From assembly GCA_949592205.1 (NCBI GenBank), contig CATIUR010000003.1:164847759-164911758 (forward strand): a stretch of DNA of 64,000 nt, given 5' to 3'. This DNA is from Helichrysum umbraculigerum. Its lineage: Eukaryota; Streptophyta; Magnoliopsida; Asterales; Asteraceae. Shown piece by piece: positions 47,225 through 58,184 of this stretch. Numbering within the stretch: the stretch's first letter is position 1; every line of letters starts with the position of its first letter. The notes below the pieces were generated by a model. The model did not search any database. It was not told the DNA's origin and was given only the letters and a program-made list of their open reading frames with translations. Position numbers and translations under genes: made by a program.

Positions 47225-47644
47225 AACATGATCATTTTATTAGTTTGGATTTTTACTCATCGATATTTGCCTTGGTTACGTCTCCAACTTGCTCTCGTTT
47301 AAGTACTTTATTCGTGACTTATAGCAATTTATTATATCAGTACAATAATTTAATTAATAATTAATAATTGCTGATACATTGTGTGGCCGGCAGGTCTTCT
47401 TCGTCAATCCAAAAGGTCTCTGGTCCAAATTCTTGAAAATCGATAGTTTTTAGATCATGGTAATGAAAGTTACTAATTGGATTATCGTAAAAGCGCCTAC
47501 CTAAAAGTTAAAGATAAAAATCTTATACTGATGTCTTGTTCATATGTATCCGTGGAACTGTCCGCCATTATTCTACAAAATGACTATATAACTCAGACTT
47601 AATCTAGCTTATTTGATTACCAAAACACAAACATATATCTAAAA
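47225..47644 (+). promoter_or_regulatory. Upstream region of the 47645 gene, duplicated at 49970-50391
   Basis: About 420 bp that aligns by eye with the region before the 50392 gene. Shared landmarks include the block GTGGCCGGCA(G/A)GTCTTCTTCG (47383 and 50127). CTATATAACTCAGACTTAA (TATA at 47584-47591 and 50336-50343) lies 55-60 bp before each ATG. So promoter and gene were copied together. Confidence 0.7.
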
Positions 47645-48655
47645 ATGGAGAACATTACCATTCCACAATCACAGTCTTCTCTTGGGTTCGTTGGAATCCT
47701 CAAGGAGTCTTTCAAAACTGCCAGCAGAAATAGGAAGCTATTGTGTCCAATCCTTCTTCTCGTGTTTATTTCATTTTGCCAATTAGATTTTGCTCATAAG
47801 TATGTAATTAGCCATGTCTCTAAAGATTTGAGGTATCAGTTACATAAATACCAAGACCTGCTTCATGATTACGTTGACCCGTATAATGAATTGGAAGATG
47901 TTGGTTACACATATTATCATCATTTATATCCTGGTTTCTATTCTCATGATTCCAAAGATGTCGCACTTGACGATCTGCGTAAGATTTTCCTTGTCGAACT
48001 GTTGATCATGGCCATTTCTTCTATCGTTACACTAGTCTTCTTGGTTGCCACAGTTTCTTCTTCATATGAAGCTTACACTGCCAAACTATTAGACCCAAAA
48101 GGCATTTTCTTGAAATTAAGGAACACTTGGAAAAGACCAATAGTGACTAGTTTTTACATGATTTTGCTCACTTTGGGGATTGCCTTTTTCATTATAATTT
48201 CTATTGGTGTAACCTTCATATTGACAAACAAATTATTCTTAGTAATGTTCTTAGGAGCCATCACTCTTTCGCTTCCATTTTGCTACTTTTACGTGGTTAC
48301 TCTTTGGATGGTAAGTTTGATTGTTTCCGTTTTGGAAGAAGGTTCTAGTGGTCTTAAAGCAATTGGGAGGGCTGGAGAGCTTTTGAAAGGAAAAAGACTG
48401 AAAGCGTCACTAATGATGTTTCTTTTTGCTGTTGCGTATGGTTTTGTGGCTTTGATGGCTAAAATCCTTACAAGCGATGATCAGAGTTTGAGCGATGAGC
48501 TGGCTTTCAAGATTCCTTTCACAAACGGGCTCTATTGTTTGTTGAATCTGTTAATGCTTGTGGTGTACACCATTTTCTACCATGAACAGAAAACAGGCTA
48601 TGATGACAAGGAAGTGGAAAGCGGTTATATTCCCATTGCTTCTGGTGAAGCTTAA
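47645..48655 (+). CDS. Polytopic membrane protein, tandem copy 1
   Basis: Single exon, 336 residues, start ATG in AAAAATGGAG. Hydrophobic segments at about 31-48, 113-138, 165-192, 195-228, 253-274 and 291-311. Shared family motifs: SFKTASRNRKLL, VSSSYEAYTAK, TWKRPIVTSFY and LEEGSSGLKAIGRAGELLKGKR. No signal peptide is evident; the first helix is close to the N-terminus. There is an AATAAA at 48703-48708. About 80% similar by eye to copy 2. The family has members across plants and is of unknown function; a membrane role is all the sequence supports. Confidence 0.88.
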   Translation: MENITIPQSQSSLGFVGILKESFKTASRNRKLLCPILLLVFISFCQLDFAHKYVISHVSKDLRYQLHKYQDLLHDYVDPYNELEDVGYTYYHHLYPGFYSHDSKDVALDDLRKIFLVELLIMAISSIVTLVFLVATVSSSYEAYTAKLLDPKGIFLKLRNTWKRPIVTSFYMILLTLGIAFFIIISIGVTFILTNKLFLVMFLGAITLSLPFCYFYVVTLWMVSLIVSVLEEGSSGLKAIGRAGELLKGKRLKASLMMFLFAVAYGFVALMAKILTSDDQSLSDELAFKIPFTNGLYCLLNLLMLVVYTIFYHEQKTGYDDKEVESGYIPIASGEA

Positions 48656-48869
48656 TACAGTACTATATGGTGTCCGATCCCCTTTGCAATGATACCGTGG
48701 CGAATAAATGCTTGCTTAGATCTTGTATCAGAAATTGTCTTAAGTTTATAATTACGTGTCTTTTCTGTATTTCCTTATAATTGGCAAGTATCATAATCAA
48801 ATTTTTGTTGTTGTTGTTGTTGTGCTAAAATCAACTTTGATGAGGAAATATTAAAAATTCGGAAGTGAA

Positions 48870-49390
48870 AATAAAGGCCGGGAGGGAGAAACCACAGAAA
48901 CTACGACAGGCAAGCTCCAAACGACTTTTTTAGTACTAGTGTACGTTCGAATCAAGATATGGAAAAAGAAGAAACTTGTGTAACTGCCATTGAAGTTGAT
49001 CGCAGAAAGAAGTGACAGATGGTCAGTCCAAGATTTTGATACTTTCAACATAAGTTCTTTAAGAGATAAAATTTATATTAATTAGTACCATTGTAGTAGC
49101 ATGATGAAATTATAATAACGGTGGTTTGGGCGAAAATCAAAAGTCAAAACCGAAGAAAAAAACTGCAACTTCTATTCCAAGATAGATGCTGGTATCTTCA
49201 TAAATCCAGTAGCAACTAAGATTTTGATGTACTCCGGTATACCAGGATTGGTAGATATATATAGTGTTTAAGATGAAGGAGAATGAGTAGAGGATGAGAT
49301 AAATGGTGGCTGTGATGGCCATAAGCTTTCCATTTTGGGAAAGGATTCTCTGTGGTGCTTCTAGAAGTTCAAGAAAACCAAAAAGTTTTT
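48870..49390 (-). pseudogene. Membrane-protein pseudogene related to the 31548 gene
   Basis: Minus strand retains LGFLELLEAP, ILSQNGKLMAITATIYLILYSFSFILN, LMLKVSKSWT and VVWSLPVVVSVV of the gene at 30622-31548. The start codon is lost, several frameshifts and deletions are present, and the last third is missing. The upstream side runs into a (TTA)n tract and T-run. Its location, pointing away from the 50392 gene, mirrors the 31548/47645 arrangement. Bases 48656-48869 are the 3' flank of copy 1 with a (TTG)n tract near 48808. Confidence 0.85.
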
Positions 49391-49424
49391 GTTTTTTGTA
49401 TTTATTTATATTAAATTTATTTAC

Positions 49425-49425
<1 letters not shown>

Positions 49426-49477
<52 letters not shown>

Positions 49478-49503
49478 TATTTTTTTTTTTTTTTTTTTTT
49501 TTT
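49426..49503. repeat. (TTA)n microsatellite and T-run
   Basis: About 50 bp of TTA repeats followed by 24 T. Located where the pseudogene's 5' end has decayed. The remaining 49504-49969 is AT-rich without a gene. Confidence 0.9.
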
Positions 49504-50391
49504 ATCTTTTTGCAATTTCTAATACTTGGTGGTAAAGGATGTTACATGTATTTGATATTTAAGAAAATTTTTTTAACATTTTCTTCTATATTAATACTCC
49601 CAAAGAGGCAAAGACTATTTGACTTTTAATAGGAAGACAATGGTTGAATATGTACAGTTATATACAAGTAAATATAGAACAACAGAAATGATATGAATTT
49701 GATTATATATATCACTTGTATATCGGATCGAATTCGTTAGTTGATCATTGTTCTTAGTTTAAGGCTTAAAGCAATATTACTGAGTTTACAAATTTAGGCT
49801 CAACAGCTATCTGAGTCTACCCTTGACCAAGTCAGCAGTAAACACACCAGAAATTACCCCTGTTTACCGAGTCCCTGATCATTCGGACTCATGATATGTT
49901 TGTTTTAAAAATTTGTTGTATAATTTTGTGCCAAAGTTAACTAGCCTGATTATGAACTTACATAGTTAACATTGATCGATTTCATTAGTTTAGAATTTCA
50001 TTCATCATTATTGCCTTGGTTTCATCCCCAACTTGCTCTCATTTAATTACTTTATTCATGACTTGAAGCAACTTATCAGCCAATCTATTTCATCAGTTAA
50101 ATACTTATTAATTGCTGATACATCGCGTGGCCGGCAAGTCTTCTTCGTCAATCCAAAAAGTCTCTTTCCAATTTCCTGAAAACAGAATATTTTTTGAAAT
50201 AAATTATTAAAAGTCCAACGATGAAACTAATTAGATTGTCGTAAAAATGCCTAGCTAAAAGCTAACGATGAAAAGCTTATACCAATGTTTTGTTCATATC
50301 TATCCTTGGAATTATCAACCTATTCTACAAAATGACTATATAACTCAGACTTAACTAGCGTATTTGATTATCAAAACACAAAAATCGAAAA

Positions 50392-51372
50392 ATGGATTCC
50401 ATCCCACAACCTCAGTCTTCTCTAGGGTTCTTTGGAATCATCAAGGAGTCCTTCAAAACCACTAGCAGGAATGGAAAGTTGTTGCGTCCAATCCTTCTCC
50501 TTGTGTTTATTTCATTTTGTCTATTAGAGTTTGCTCAGAAGTATGTACTTGGACCCGTTTCTAAGGATCTGATGTCGCTGTTGGCTAAACACCCAAACAT
50601 GTTTCATGATACTTATTACCCATATGAGCAACCCACTGCAACTGCTGGTTACATGACTTACGATCAACCCAAAAATATCGCACTCAACGATGTTCGTGAG
50701 ATTCTTCTAGTGAAAATGTTGTTCACGACCGTTTCTTCTATCATTACACTAGTTTTCTTGATTACTACAGTTTCTTCTTCATATGAAGCTTACACTGCTA
50801 AAGTATTAGACCCAAAAGAGCTTAATTTTATATTAATAGAAAGTTGGAAAAGACCAATAGCAACTAGTTTTTACATGATTTTACTCACTTTGGGGATTGC
50901 CTTCTTTTACACAATTTCTATTGGCATAATTTCCATTATGGCAGTCAATTCGTACTTACTAATGTTCTTAGGAGCCATCACTCTTTCGATCCCAGTTTGC
51001 TACTTTTACATGGCTACCCTTTGGATGGTAAGTTTGGTTGTTTCCGTTTTAGAAGAAGGTTCAAGTGGTCTTAAAGCGATTGGAAGGGCTGCAGAGCTAA
51101 TGAAAGGCAAAAGACTACGAGCGTCACTAATGATGTTTCTTTTTGCTGTTGCGTATGGTTTTGTTGCCTTGATGGCTAAACTCTTAACAAGTTATAATCA
51201 GAGTTTGAGCGCTGAGCTGGCTTTCAAGATTCCTTTTACGAACGGACTTTATTGCCTGTTGACACTTTTTATGCTTGTGCTGTACACCATTTTCTACCAT
51301 GAACAGAAAACAAGCCATGATGAGAAGGAAGTGAAAAGCATTTATTATCCAATTGCTGCTGGTGAAGCTTAG
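50392..51372 (+). CDS. Polytopic membrane protein, tandem copy 2
   Basis: Single exon, 326 residues. Same architecture as copy 1 with about six hydrophobic segments; retains SFKTTSRNGKLLRP, VSSSYEAYTAK, SWKRPIATSFY and LEEGSSGLKAIGRAAELMKGKR. TATA at 50336-50343 and AATAAA at 51412-51417. It differs from copy 1 mostly in the soluble loop at residues about 55-105, between the first two helices. Function unknown. Confidence 0.88.
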   Translation: MDSIPQPQSSLGFFGIIKESFKTTSRNGKLLRPILLLVFISFCLLEFAQKYVLGPVSKDLMSLLAKHPNMFHDTYYPYEQPTATAGYMTYDQPKNIALNDVREILLVKMLFTTVSSIITLVFLITTVSSSYEAYTAKVLDPKELNFILIESWKRPIATSFYMILLTLGIAFFYTISIGIISIMAVNSYLLMFLGAITLSIPVCYFYMATLWMVSLVVSVLEEGSSGLKAIGRAAELMKGKRLRASLMMFLFAVAYGFVALMAKLLTSYNQSLSAELAFKIPFTNGLYCLLTLFMLVLYTIFYHEQKTSHDEKEVKSIYYPIAAGEA

Positions 51373-52074
51373 AAGCGTAACGGTGTCCCCTTTTGTGACG
51401 ATACTGTGGTGAATAAATGCTTGCATCATAGCTCGATCTTGTATCAGAACTGAAATTATCTTATGTTTATGACTACCTATCTTTTTATATGCTTCCTTAT
51501 CATGTTTTTTACAAAAAATAACTACCGTCTAAAACCTTTAACTCCCAATGATAATCATCATAATCGTTCTTTTATTAGAGTAACCTCTCAATTATGCTAA
51601 GACAAAATGTCTGTCATCACTGTGATAGTCTTCATAATTATCCTCAATGAGATTAGGTCAACTACACTAAACCTTAATTTATGTATTGATTATTTCTGTG
51701 TAAAATTCAATTTCCTGCAAGTATTGTGTACAAAATTGAGGTATTATTTTTAAGATTTTGGTTATGTAGTTATTAGTTTAATCGAACTCAAAATCAAAAT
51801 CAAAATAAATATATTTAAGTGAAAATTACTTCGGTGACATTTTCACACACACTCTAACGTGAACACTCGCAGACCGGTTTTTAAAGGTATAGCACATACT
51901 TTCGCATTCACTTGAAATTGACCGAAACATAAACTTATTATGCGAAATCTCTAAAAACCAGCAAAAAATACCAAAAAATTCCAACCCTAAATTCGATTAC
52001 ATCGACGGAAATACAAATCTCAAGAATGATCAATCGAAGAAACAAACCATGTAAGTAAACACCTAATTAGTCAC
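51373..52074. other. Intergenic, 3' flank of copy 2
   Basis: AT-rich; no gene or terminal repeats recognised. Confidence 0.45.
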
Positions 52075-52082
52075 CTTATAAT

Positions 52083-52432
52083 TAGGCATGAACAAAAAAC
52101 CCGAACCCGAAAAAAAACCCGGAACCGAACCCGGAAAAAACCGGTTTTTTTGAACCCGGTTCGGGTTTTTTTCGTACCCGCCGGGTACGGAACCGGTTTG
52201 GGTTTTCGGATCTCACAATCGGGTTGGGACCGGGTAGGAAGCGGGTCGGGTTGGAAAACCCGGTATAAAACCCGGAAAAACCCGGTTTAAAAACCGGTAT
52301 TCGTGGGTCAAAAACCCGGTTCGGGTCGGGTCAGGTAGGTCAACAAACCGGTTTTTCTCCCTTTGACTAAAACCCGGTTCGGGTTCCGGGTACGGGTCGG
52401 GTAGGCCCGAAACCCGGTTTTGTTCACGACTA
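52083..52432. mobile_element. hAT-type MITE, 350 bp, CCGGGTT-rich
   Basis: Exact 8-bp duplication CTTATAAT at 52075-52082 and 52433-52440. Termini are TAGGCATGAAC ... GTTCACGACTA. The body is almost wholly made of AACCCGG/CCGGGTT words in both orientations, so it can form many alternative hairpins. No coding sequence; the frame on the minus strand here is repeat-derived. Confidence 0.88.
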
Positions 52433-52440
52433 CTTATAAT

Positions 52441-53142
52441 TATTAATTTAATTAATATCGCCTTAGAATAATTTCGCAAAAAACTTTCATAGTGTGAAAC
52501 CAGATTAGGTATTATTCTGGTGTTGCATATATGTATAATTTTCGACATTGTTATATCTAAGTTTTGTTGTTGATTTGAGTTATTAGTCGGAACAATCCAG
52601 TGAACTGTTTAATTTGTGTTTGCGAAACCTAGATTTTCGGTGAACTCATCCTTGTTCTATCATATAATATTCTAGTATATTCTATATTATACAAATACAA
52701 AATATTGACCTCTACCATCATACAATACCAAGTGTCTTAGGATGTGTCCTAGGTATTTATGAAGTTTAACTTAGGATCCCATGTCTCAAAACAACCTTAA
52801 AATCAACCAGGATTTTGTATTAGGAATTTAGTAACTCAAAAGTGCCACAATGATATTCAATATGGCAAGGTATCCAAGGGCCTTTTGGCGTGTAGCGTGT
52901 GTGAATGCTAGTCGTTCGGTAAAAATATGTACGAGAGTAACATACACATTGATATTCCCCGGCCGTACGGCATTACCTATCAAATTTGTTTGTGTGTCAA
53001 TGATGTTGTGTTGATCGCTTGGAAAAACCAAACTTTTTACCTGTCTTTTGTGCTTTACAAAAATACCACAGGAATCTCAACTCTATAAATCTCAGCTCTC
53101 ACTCTATCGACGTCTGCTCATCGAAATTCGCATCACTGAAAA
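52441..53142 (+). other. Intergenic and promoter of copy 3
   Basis: No gene recognised. A TATA box (CTATAAAT, 53083-53090) lies about 55 bp before the ATG at 53143. The promoter has little resemblance to those of copies 1 and 2. Confidence 0.5.
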
Positions 53143-54135
53143 ATGGGCGATAACTCGGAACCACAATCCCGATCCTACTTAGGGATATTTGGAATCCTTA
53201 AAGAGTCCTTCAAAACCATATGTATAAATATAAAACTGTTGTTTCCAATCCTGCTTGTTGTGTTGGTTTCTATGTCTATTTTAGATTTTGTTGAGAAGCT
53301 TATAGTACTACACTTCCACGATCCTCTTGGGTTGCAGTCGGCTACAAACGGGTACTATCTTATGTTTCTGTTAGAAAACCACCCAAAATTGCTTAATGAT
53401 CTCATTAAAAATCTTGATCAACTTACTGCTGATGGTGGACTAGATGATACACTAAAGATTCTAGTCGTAAAGCTCATTATCCTAGCGTTTTCTTGGTGCG
53501 TAACACTGATTTTCTTCGTTACTACAGTATCGTCCTCATATGAAGCTTACACTGCTAAAGTATTAGGCCTTAAAGACATGTTGTTGAAAGTAAGAACAAG
53601 TTGGAAAAGGCCATTAGTCACTACCTTTTACATGTTCTTATCAATTTCAAAAAACATTTCAATTGTTTTCATTTTATTTGTCATTGACTCCATTTTGCCA
53701 ATAAATTCAGTAACACGTTTCTACTCTAGATTTGTCATTAATTACGCTCAGATTATATACCTATTTAAAGCCTCACGTTGGATGGTAAGTGTCGTTATTT
53801 CGGTTTTGGAAGAAGGGGTTGCTGGTAATCTGGCAATTAGTCGAGTTGAAAAGCTAGTGAAGGGTGGAAACTTTAAACATATATTGCTGATGGTTCCTTT
53901 TGCAATTGCGTATGTTGTTGTTGGTTTCATTAAGGATGCAGGCTTTTCAAGCGGTGATCTAAGCAGGACCTTACAGTTGGCTATCCATGTTACTTTGACA
54001 AATGGATTGGATTGCTTGGTGACACTCTTTATGTTTGTGGTGTTTACAGTTTACTACCATGATGTTAAAACAGGGCATGAGGATACTGAAGTCAAAGATC
54101 AACTCTATCTTCCCGTTCCAGCTGGTGAAGTTTAG
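53143..54135 (+). CDS. Polytopic membrane protein, tandem copy 3 (divergent)
   Basis: Single exon, 330 residues. It keeps SFKTICINIKLLFP, VSSSYEAYTAKVLG, SWKRPLVTTFY, SRWMVSVVISVLEEG and a YYHD(V/I)KTGHED tail. It is the most divergent of the intact plus-strand copies, especially at residues 55-100, 175-215 and 275-290. AATAAA at 54189-54194. The frame is open, so it is probably functional. Its ligand or role cannot be told from sequence. Confidence 0.86.
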   Translation: MGDNSEPQSRSYLGIFGILKESFKTICINIKLLFPILLVVLVSMSILDFVEKLIVLHFHDPLGLQSATNGYYLMFLLENHPKLLNDLIKNLDQLTADGGLDDTLKILVVKLIILAFSWCVTLIFFVTTVSSSYEAYTAKVLGLKDMLLKVRTSWKRPLVTTFYMFLSISKNISIVFILFVIDSILPINSVTRFYSRFVINYAQIIYLFKASRWMVSVVISVLEEGVAGNLAISRVEKLVKGGNFKHILLMVPFAIAYVVVGFIKDAGFSSGDLSRTLQLAIHVTLTNGLDCLVTLFMFVVFTVYYHDVKTGHEDTEVKDQLYLPVPAGEV

Positions 54136-54886
54136 AGAACAGAAAATTGTATGTTTTCAGTCCCATTAAATCCCTCCATATCGCCGTAAATAAAAGGTGT
54201 ACTTTGATCCTTAATTACTACTACTATGTATTTACTGAATTTCCAGTTTGTAATTTCCTGCTTATAATGGAATGTCAAAAATAAAACCCATGTTTGTAAC
54301 TTTTATCCTAAATCAACCTTGCTATTAAAATTCTTGTGGCGACTTTAGAGAAATTATCAAGTTTTCTTTTATACAAATCACATTTTATCTTAAACCAAGC
54401 CACATAGGAGCTTTCGTTTCTATTCTAACACCAATTTCGTAAGAAATTTCTCATGTGTTAATCTAAAAGTTCATCCTAAAAACCCAGAAATTGTATTTAT
54501 TTTATATTTCAACTATTGAAAGTCAAACCATGAAACTTAGTTAGAATATCGCATGAATTATTAGGATTCCGCATTGCACTGTACATCACCCTCTTAGATT
54601 TTTAATAGTGTGAAAATGTTAAGAAAGACATCCAATTCTTCATTCGACTAAATTGTTTGTAATGTTAATCATCTCTAGATTATTGTACACATATCCTTTC
54701 TTACTTTCAAATATCCTTATAATAATGTTCTTAAACACATCTGTCCTTGACTCATTGGAATAATCGAACAATATTCTATATAATATTACATCAAATCAAC
54801 ATCGACTGAAAATGACTATATGATCAGGTCATGATCGATGTCCCCATTTAAGTTTCATAATCTAAATCACAAATTAACATCAAGAC
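54136..54886. other. Intergenic between copies 3 and 4
   Basis: AT-rich. A TATA-like ACTATATGA at about 54816 precedes the copy 4 start. Nothing else recognised. Confidence 0.45.
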
Positions 54887-56090
54887 ATGGAAAACAATCC
54901 AATCGCACGACCCCAATCTTCTGCAGGCGGGTTCTTTGGTATCTACAAGGAGTCCTTCAAAACCATAAGCCGACGTAAAAAGTTGTTTCTTCTAATCCTC
55001 CTATTAGCATATTTTTCATATTCCGAGTTAGAACTTGCTGAAAATTATTTACGAGCATCGTTCATAGAAGATTATGTGATGCAGTTGAGAGATAACCGGT
55101 CCGTGATTCGATTTGGTAATACGTTTGATTCAGTCTCTTATCGTGGTTTCTTTGATGACATAATCGAGATTCTCATTTTCAAACACTTCACCGTACCCCT
55201 TTTTACGATCACACATCTACTTTTCTTGGTTGCAACAGTTGCAACAGCATCCGAGGCTTACAATGCCAAAGTATTATTCCTAAAACTCTTGCTCTTAAAA
55301 ATATGAATAAGTTGGAAAAGGGCATTATATACTTGTTTTTGCATATTCTTACTCTCTTTGGGCATCCTTTGTTGTTACATGGCTTCTTATGGCATAACTT
55401 ACATGTTGGTATTTTATTCATGGTCGTTTTTACTATCAACTTTTATTGCTCTTTCGATTCCAGTTTGTTACTGTTATGTGGCTGCCCTTTGGATGGTAAG
55501 TATAATTGTTTCGGTGCTAGAAGAAGGTACGCACGGTTTTAAAGCAATTGGAAGAGCCTTAGAGATAATGAATGGTAAAAGACTGCAGGCTTCACTGATG
55601 ATGGTTCCTTTTGTTATTGTTAGATATTTTGTTTAGGGCTTAGTGTCTGGAAATGTATCAAACTTTCACCAAATCTCTATTGTGTGTATCCAACTTACAA
55701 AACTCAATATTAATGCACTCAACTTGTAAAAACCTTTATATTGATGTACTTTGATGACGTGTCACGCACATAGCATGCCACGTGGCACAAGGAGAGAGTG
55801 ACACGTCATCAAAGTACATCAATATAAGGGTTTTTATAAGTTGAGTACATTAATATTGAGTTTCGTAAGTTGGATACACACAATAGAAATTTGATGAAAG
55901 TTTGATACATTCCCAGACACTAAGGCCTTTTGTTTATGATATGGTTCATTTCATCACAAGCTATTATATAAACAAGAGCACACGGCAGGATATTAAGATT
56001 TCGTTCACAAATGGATTCTTTTGCTTGTTGAAACTTTTTATGTTTGTGGTGTATACTGTTTTCTACCATGAACAGAGAAAAGATGCATAA
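54887..56090 (+). pseudogene. Membrane protein tandem copy 4, broken
   Basis: Starts normally (SSAGGFFGIYKESFKTISRRKKLF). A TGA at 55302-55304 lies just before the conserved SWKRALYT, after which the same frame continues (ALWMVSIIVSVLEEG, GFKAIGRALEIMNGKRLQASLMM). It closes at 55634-55636, where a foldback MITE has inserted. The C-terminal remnant KISFTNGFFCLLKLFMFVVYTVFYHEQ is at 55998-56090. So a nonsense codon plus a transposon insertion disable it. Confidence 0.88.
55641..55922. mobile_element. Foldback MITE, 282 bp, with about 120-bp inverted arms
   Basis: Left end TAGTGTCTGGAAATGTATCA, right end TGATACATTCCCAGACACTA; the arms pair over about 120 bp up to GTGTCAC / GTGACACG, leaving a short centre (GCACATAGCATGCCACGTGG). 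Flanks AGGGCTT / AGGCCTT may be a decayed duplication. It interrupts the 54887 pseudogene. Confidence 0.82.
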
Positions 56091-56336
56091 ACGAGAGGGA
56101 AGTAAAAGTTATTTGTCTTCCCATTTCATCATCTAAAGCTTCCTGAAATTCATTACCCTATGCATCACTGTATAGGTTGCAGTACAACAAATGCAAATGC
56201 AGTGCCCTATTATCATGTAAGTATATTGAATGAAAAATCATAAAGTGGAGGTTTTTGTTAATTTAATACGCATACCAATCTTCTTTTTTGTTTGATTTAT
56301 TATACTGTCAATATAAACAATGGGTTAAAACTATTC

Positions 56337-57821
56337 TAGCCCCATCTCACAATGGCTGAACCCCATGTACGACCAGCTCCAAAGCCAGCAGTCATGATGG
56401 TTTGACCTTCCTTCACCCTCCCACTGTAGATGGCTTCATCTAACTCTAGTCGAATGGAAGCTGCACTCGTGTTACCATAGTGTGCTAGATTAGATATGAC
56501 TCAATCTTTTGGGAATTCTAGTTTTGTCGCTACACGATCAATGATCTCTGATTAGCCTGCGCAGACCACGCCACCACAGGACATAAGGTACTCAAAAAGG
56601 GTGCATGAGATCGTGCGGTCGATAGGTTCTACGCAAAAACAGTAAAGGAGATGATCATACCTGATGGACCAATAACCAGTCGATGTCAGACAGACTAAGA
56701 CCAGCCTTTGCTAATTAAGCGTGGATAGTTTGTGGCACAACTCTAACAACAAAGCGAAAAACTTCTTGTCCGTGCATTTGAATATGTGAAATTTATGGAT
56801 TTGTAGGCGAAAACCCCAATGGTGAACCATCACCACCCACTGCAAAATTTGTTCCACTTCGGTTAATAGCAGCATTCAAGTGCCTGCAAAATGGGATCCA
56901 AATAATAAGGTTCGGATCTTGTTGACATTACAAATGATTCAAGATTTCCCATTGGTAATGGTGAGATTTAACCTCTTTCCACCACCATCAGTGTGTATGT
57001 CAAAACCAAACAAACCATCTTCCTCACTATCACATGCCTGCATACAAAATAATGTTGGTTATTTTGTAAAATCAATGTTTCATTTACTAAACACGCTCAA
57101 ACACGAAAAGAGCTATCGCAGACCTGGACTAAGATAGCACCTGCAGCATCACTAAAAAAAACACAGGTCTTTTGATCCTTCCAATCAACATAACGAGACA
57201 CGGAATCAGCTCCAATCACAAGAACATTTTTGAAACTGCCTCCTATACGAGGCAAGGGAGATTCAGCATACTGACGAAATCCTTAAAAAGTTAAAGGTGC
57301 TTTAAATGTCATAATTTTTACCCCGGATATGACAGGAAGCCGAGACTAGGCCTAATAGAAACCCACTGCAAGCAGCTCTGATGTCATATGCAGTTGGATT
57401 ACTTGTGCATCCAAGTGTTTTCTGAACCTGGTAATAAAATTTAAAACAATTTTAATGATTTTTGACCAACAAACAACAAAGCCATTGGAGATAATGCATA
57501 GTTACTCGAAAAAGATATGGGTAGTGCACACTGACTCTAACCAAATGGTGCAGATCGACTCTAATTGAATGTGGTTTTAGTTTTTAATATACAGAGGCAG
57601 CTCAAAAGCGAGTTTTTGTGGAGCTTGTGTATTTTTATTGTTACTGTGAAATACAGTGTTACGGAGTATATAAATTTTAATCACCTCCGGTGCACCTCCA
57701 AATAGGTCGTCAGGTGTAGATGAACAAAACAAGATGAGATCCACGTCATTTGGTTCGATGTTTGCCATTTGCAGCGCCTTTTGAGCTGCCTGTACTGCGA
57801 GATCCGTCAAGCTTTCCTTAC
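56337..57821 (-). pseudogene. KAS III (3-oxoacyl-ACP synthase III) pseudogene
   Basis: Minus-strand exons with good splice borders: 57685-57821, 57322-57427, 57124-57242, 56973-57037, 56661-56883 and 56337-56556. The protein reads TDLAVQAAQKALQMAN, the catalytic Cys region IRAACSGFLLGLV, VLVIGADSVSRYVDWKD, the catalytic His LLVHQANQR and Asn HYGNTSAAS, and the C-terminus GAGRTWGSAIVRWG. KAS III starts plastid fatty-acid synthesis by condensing acetyl-CoA with malonyl-ACP. Disabled by two stops in exon 56661-56883, a 1-nt deletion after ANQR and a TGA before VISNLA. The transit-peptide exon is absent. Confidence 0.9.
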
Positions 57822-58135
57822 CTGCATGTAGTTGATTATTGGTTATTTGGTTTAATTAAAGACGTACTTACATTTTTAATACAACATCAAAATTTTGTTG
57901 TACACTTAATAAAATGTTAAAAAAAAGTTTAGCTTTTGACTCCCAAACAATTACCGACTACTTTTGATAACATAACTGCGCATTTCTTTGTATATATGTT
58001 TGGATTTTTTTATATTCATTTAACATTGTAGGTAAATTCTTACCCTCCAAATTACCCTTTGTAGGTAAATCATTATTTACCAAAAAAAAAGGTAAAAAAA
58101 AATAATAATAATAATTATTAATAATGATAATTAAT

Positions 58136-58184
<49 letters not shown>

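Noticed and set aside
49303..49629. 108-codon frame with poly-Tyr and poly-Phe
   Set aside because: Product of (TTA)n and T-run simple sequence.
52213..52548. Minus-strand 111-codon Pro/Arg-rich frame
   Set aside because: Derived from CCGGGTT repeats of the hAT MITE.
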